This document shows, in pieces, positions 62,601 through 64,000 of a stretch of 64,000 nucleotides of DNA. How positions within the stretch are numbered: the stretch's first letter is position 1; the number at the start of each line of letters is the position of its first letter. The notes beneath the pieces were generated by a model. That model was not told where the DNA came from. It did no database searches and saw nothing but the letters and a program-made list of their open reading frames with translations. Source of the DNA: Mytilus trossulus (lineage: Eukaryota; Mollusca; Bivalvia; Mytilida; Mytilidae); the NCBI RefSeq assembly GCF_036588685.1, contig NC_086378.1, positions 45,112,035 through 45,176,034 on the forward strand. The letters run 5' to 3'. The translations under genes were made by a program, and so were the position numbers.

Positions 62601-63776
62601 ACTCAATATAGATTAACCGACCTATCTCTCGGTTAGCCGAGTGTCGGCCGTGCATATGATTTACTATGATCCTGTTTAGCAGAAATGATGTTTCAGTTTG
62701 AAGTCTTCGTCTTTATATAAGCTAGTGGATTATGTGTTGTGAAAATTTATAAAGTTTATAAATTTATTACATTGTAAATGTTTTTAAAGGGGCACTAACT
62801 ACGAGATATATAAAAAAATCATATTTTGATTTTTTTTGTTCAATCATTAATGAACGTGAAATAGTGAAATAATAATTCACTTACAGCAGCTAAAATGGTT
62901 CAATTTTGTCAAATTAAGCATATAAAAATTGATAACGAATTGAATAATTCGACCTCATTAAACCTGTATTCATGTGAACTCCAACTTTACCCCGTAGAGA
63001 AAGAATAACACATGCATTGTCCGTGTACGGTCATTTAAAGGAAAAGAATGTCAACATTGAAAGTGAAACAAAGGTAAATCATTTGATTGACTAATTCGAT
63101 CCACAAAAAATCATTCTTATTTAGAAAAAAACCCGACGATAAACAAATTTTTAATCTTTAATACAAAATTTAGGAGACCTATAAAAATCCAACTGCACGA
63201 TTTGCTTAGTCTATTTATATCTATGTTTATGTTTACATCGCTTATATGGTCATAGAAGGTGAACTCGAAATTTAATTAGATGGTGTCATTGCTAAAATTC
63301 ACATGAAACGAAGCTTAATCTTATTGAGACCATGGCCTGTAAATAGTTTATTTCATACTTTTGATAGTTTGGAAAAATGTTTTACATTGTTATAAATAAA
63401 ATATGAAAATTTGAGTCAAAGTATTATTATACTACTATTCATTCATAATGTCTTTGTTAACTGATTAACGTATATTTAACTAACCACTAAATGATTTAAT
63501 TGCACTTGAATACCCCAATTGTTTTATTAATATGCTAAAGAAATAAGTATCAATAAATTTAGTTTTCTGGTCATTGGTCCAAACCTGGGAACAGTATATC
63601 TATGTTCCTGGTCCAAACCCTTGGCCTATTTTGTCAATAGACAATATGAAAATATTTTATTGAATATAACGTTTAATCACACTTTTGACTTCTTTATTGA
63701 AGGAAAATAGTCATACGATTTATAAAACCACAGATACATACCATCTGCATATTCGGGTTCATCAGCTAGAGCCATT
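56669..63776 (-). CDS. 3' part of a receptor-like gene with ITIM/ITSM tyrosine tail (partial)
   Basis: Three exons are supported. 63776-63742 encodes ALADEPEYAD. 58694-58536 encodes NILYETAG, KVGYEVND and TALYSVDQKKT and joins the previous one in phase through a Glu codon. 56869-56669 encodes NLNKDGLQYADLVF...RTIYATVD and ends GI-TAA. The second exon ends one base into a codon while the last starts at a codon boundary. At least one more exon with length 2 mod 3 should therefore lie in 56870-58535; I could not find it. LQYADL fits the ITIM pattern [SIVL]xYxx[IVL], and TIYATV fits the ITSM pattern TxYxx[VI], with 24 residues between the tyrosines. Such tails occur in immunoglobulin-type inhibitory receptors that recruit SH2 phosphatases. 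The membrane and extracellular parts would lie beyond 64000. The receptor nature is inferred from the tail alone. Confidence 0.6.
57088..57206 (-). repeat. SINE-like repeat, family 'S1', internally deleted
   Basis: On the plus strand it reads GACCGTTGGTTTTCCCGTTT to ACCACATCTTCCTATA and lacks the middle block found at 12353-12545. It lies between the last two recognised exons of the ITIM/ITSM gene. Confidence 0.6.
60417..61100. mobile_element. 0.68-kb TIR element nested in the 3.1-kb element
   Basis: The ends CCGGCGTCACACAT and ATGTGTGACGCCGG are inverse, with a few more matching bases inward (GCG). GC-rich words such as TACGCT and ACGCTTAG recur near both ends. A SINE-like S3 copy (60553-60885) interrupts it. 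No coding frame. Confidence 0.7.
60553..60885 (-). repeat. SINE-like repeat, family 'S3', near full length
   Basis: This is the inverse of 18895-19250: AATGTGTCAAAGCGACAACA, CCTTCAGCTGGCCCCTTA, CTCCTGACTTGGGACAGG, CAACCCTCCCCCTATACC. It is inserted in the 0.68-kb element, so it is the innermost layer of the nest. Confidence 0.7.
61164..61197 (+). ncRNA. Dead hammerhead-ribozyme-like relic
   Basis: Stem I can still pair (GCGTCA 61164-61169 with TGGCGT 61192-61197, allowing G-U). GAAAC (61180-61184) and the cleavage triplet GTC (61189-61191) are intact. The core reads CTCATGA instead of CTGATGA, and stem II has shrunk to GAC. Losing the core G and stem II should abolish activity. Confidence 0.45.
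61362..61520 (-). repeat. SINE-like repeat, family 'S3' fragment
   Basis: This is the inverse of the 3' half of the family (GAATGTGTCAAAGAGACAAC to GAGCTGGCCCCTTAACAAAT). It is inside the 3.1-kb element but outside the 0.68-kb one. Confidence 0.65.
62659..63741. other. Intronic sequence, nothing recognised
   Basis: This AT-rich sequence lies between the 3.1-kb element and the short exon 63776-63742. No repeat family seen elsewhere in the window and no coding signal was found. The same applies to 63777-64000, which presumably continues the upstream intron. Confidence 0.4.
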
Positions 63777-64000
63777 CTTGAAAAAAAAGAAAACCAACAG
63801 AATATATCATTTGTTAAGTCTACCAAACACAAAAGTAAGAAGAAACGAAAACTCTCCCGTTTTTGTCAAAATATCGTCCTAATGAAATTGATACATGAAC
63901 ATTCAATGTATGCAGTAATCCTTAATAAAATGACCAAAGATATTGCAGTAATACACAGAGATAGGAGGTGTATGAACGAATAAAACATATCTAAACCTAC

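Larger units (their letters stand above)
59519..62652. mobile_element. 3.1-kb element with perfect 91-bp terminal inverted repeats
   Basis: 59519-59609 and 62562-62652 are exact inverse copies, starting CACGGCCGACACTCGGCTAA. CATATG flanks both ends (59513-59518, 62653-62658), either as a 6-bp target duplication or as part of the ends, since it is palindromic. Inside the ends, GGTCTGTTAAT-like words recur (for example near 59593, 59627, 59998, 62118 and 62150), a pattern expected of transposase-binding subterminal repeats. No transposase frame is seen. It sits in the intron between ITIM/ITSM-gene exons 63776-63742 and 58694-58536. Identity of the ends implies recent movement. Confidence 0.8.

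Noticed and set aside
1-64000. tRNA, rRNA and CRISPR arrays
   Set aside because: No convincing tRNA A/B-box cloverleaf, no rRNA-like sequence and no regularly spaced identical short repeats with unique spacers were seen; the sequence is eukaryotic.

Overview
The window looks like nuclear DNA of a bivalve mollusc, most likely a marine mussel (Mytilus-type). It is AT-rich, with genes split into many short exons by GT-AG introns. It contains a secreted C1q-domain protein (a family greatly expanded in mussels) and is crowded with short interspersed repeats. Several of these, such as the families containing 'GATGTGGTATGA' or 'CACATTCCCCATTTCC' and the long 'TATACGACCGCA' element, I associate with Mytilus genomes. 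The species is an inference; no species-diagnostic gene is present.

Four gene models can be supported. (1) On the minus strand, 718-16217 holds a six-exon CAP-Gly domain protein. (2) Divergently on the plus strand, 17027-43432 holds a complete 26-exon class-2 P4-ATPase (ATP9A/ATP9B type, 1106 codons before the stop), with all catalytic motifs and a first coding exon of only 62 bases. (3) On the minus strand, 48119-50329 holds a three-exon C1q-domain protein with a signal peptide. (4) On the minus strand, 56669-63776 holds the 3' part of a gene for a tyrosine-rich receptor-like cytoplasmic tail. That tail ends in an ITIM-like LQYADL followed by an ITSM-like TIYATV; the ectodomain would lie beyond the right edge. 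A frameshifted fragment at 53838-54168 (minus) resembles an organic-anion transporter (SLCO/OATP).

The rest is mostly introns and repeats. There are two hAT-type non-autonomous elements (2258-4210 with a perfect 8-bp target duplication; 33482-34704 with a 7/8 one). A ~2.7-kb element carries a 166-bp tandem array (4481-7227), part of which is duplicated as a 496-bp three-monomer unit. Two ~1.9-kb copies of one element lie in introns of two different genes (9602-11505, 27739-29608). There are small TIR elements and many SINE-like fragments. In the last intron region a three-level nest is visible: a 3.1-kb element with perfect 91-bp terminal inverted repeats (59519-62652), inside it a 0.68-kb TIR element (60417-61100), and inside that a SINE-like copy. 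Two decayed hammerhead-ribozyme-like sequences occur (43850-43892 and 61164-61197).

The genes show no sign of acting as one system. The left pair is divergent and may share a promoter region (16218-17026). The C1q gene and the ITIM/ITSM gene are both plausible immune genes but sit in separate loci. I found no clearly new multi-gene system. The most interesting points are the ITIM/ITSM tail gene and the young nested inverted-repeat element inside its intron.
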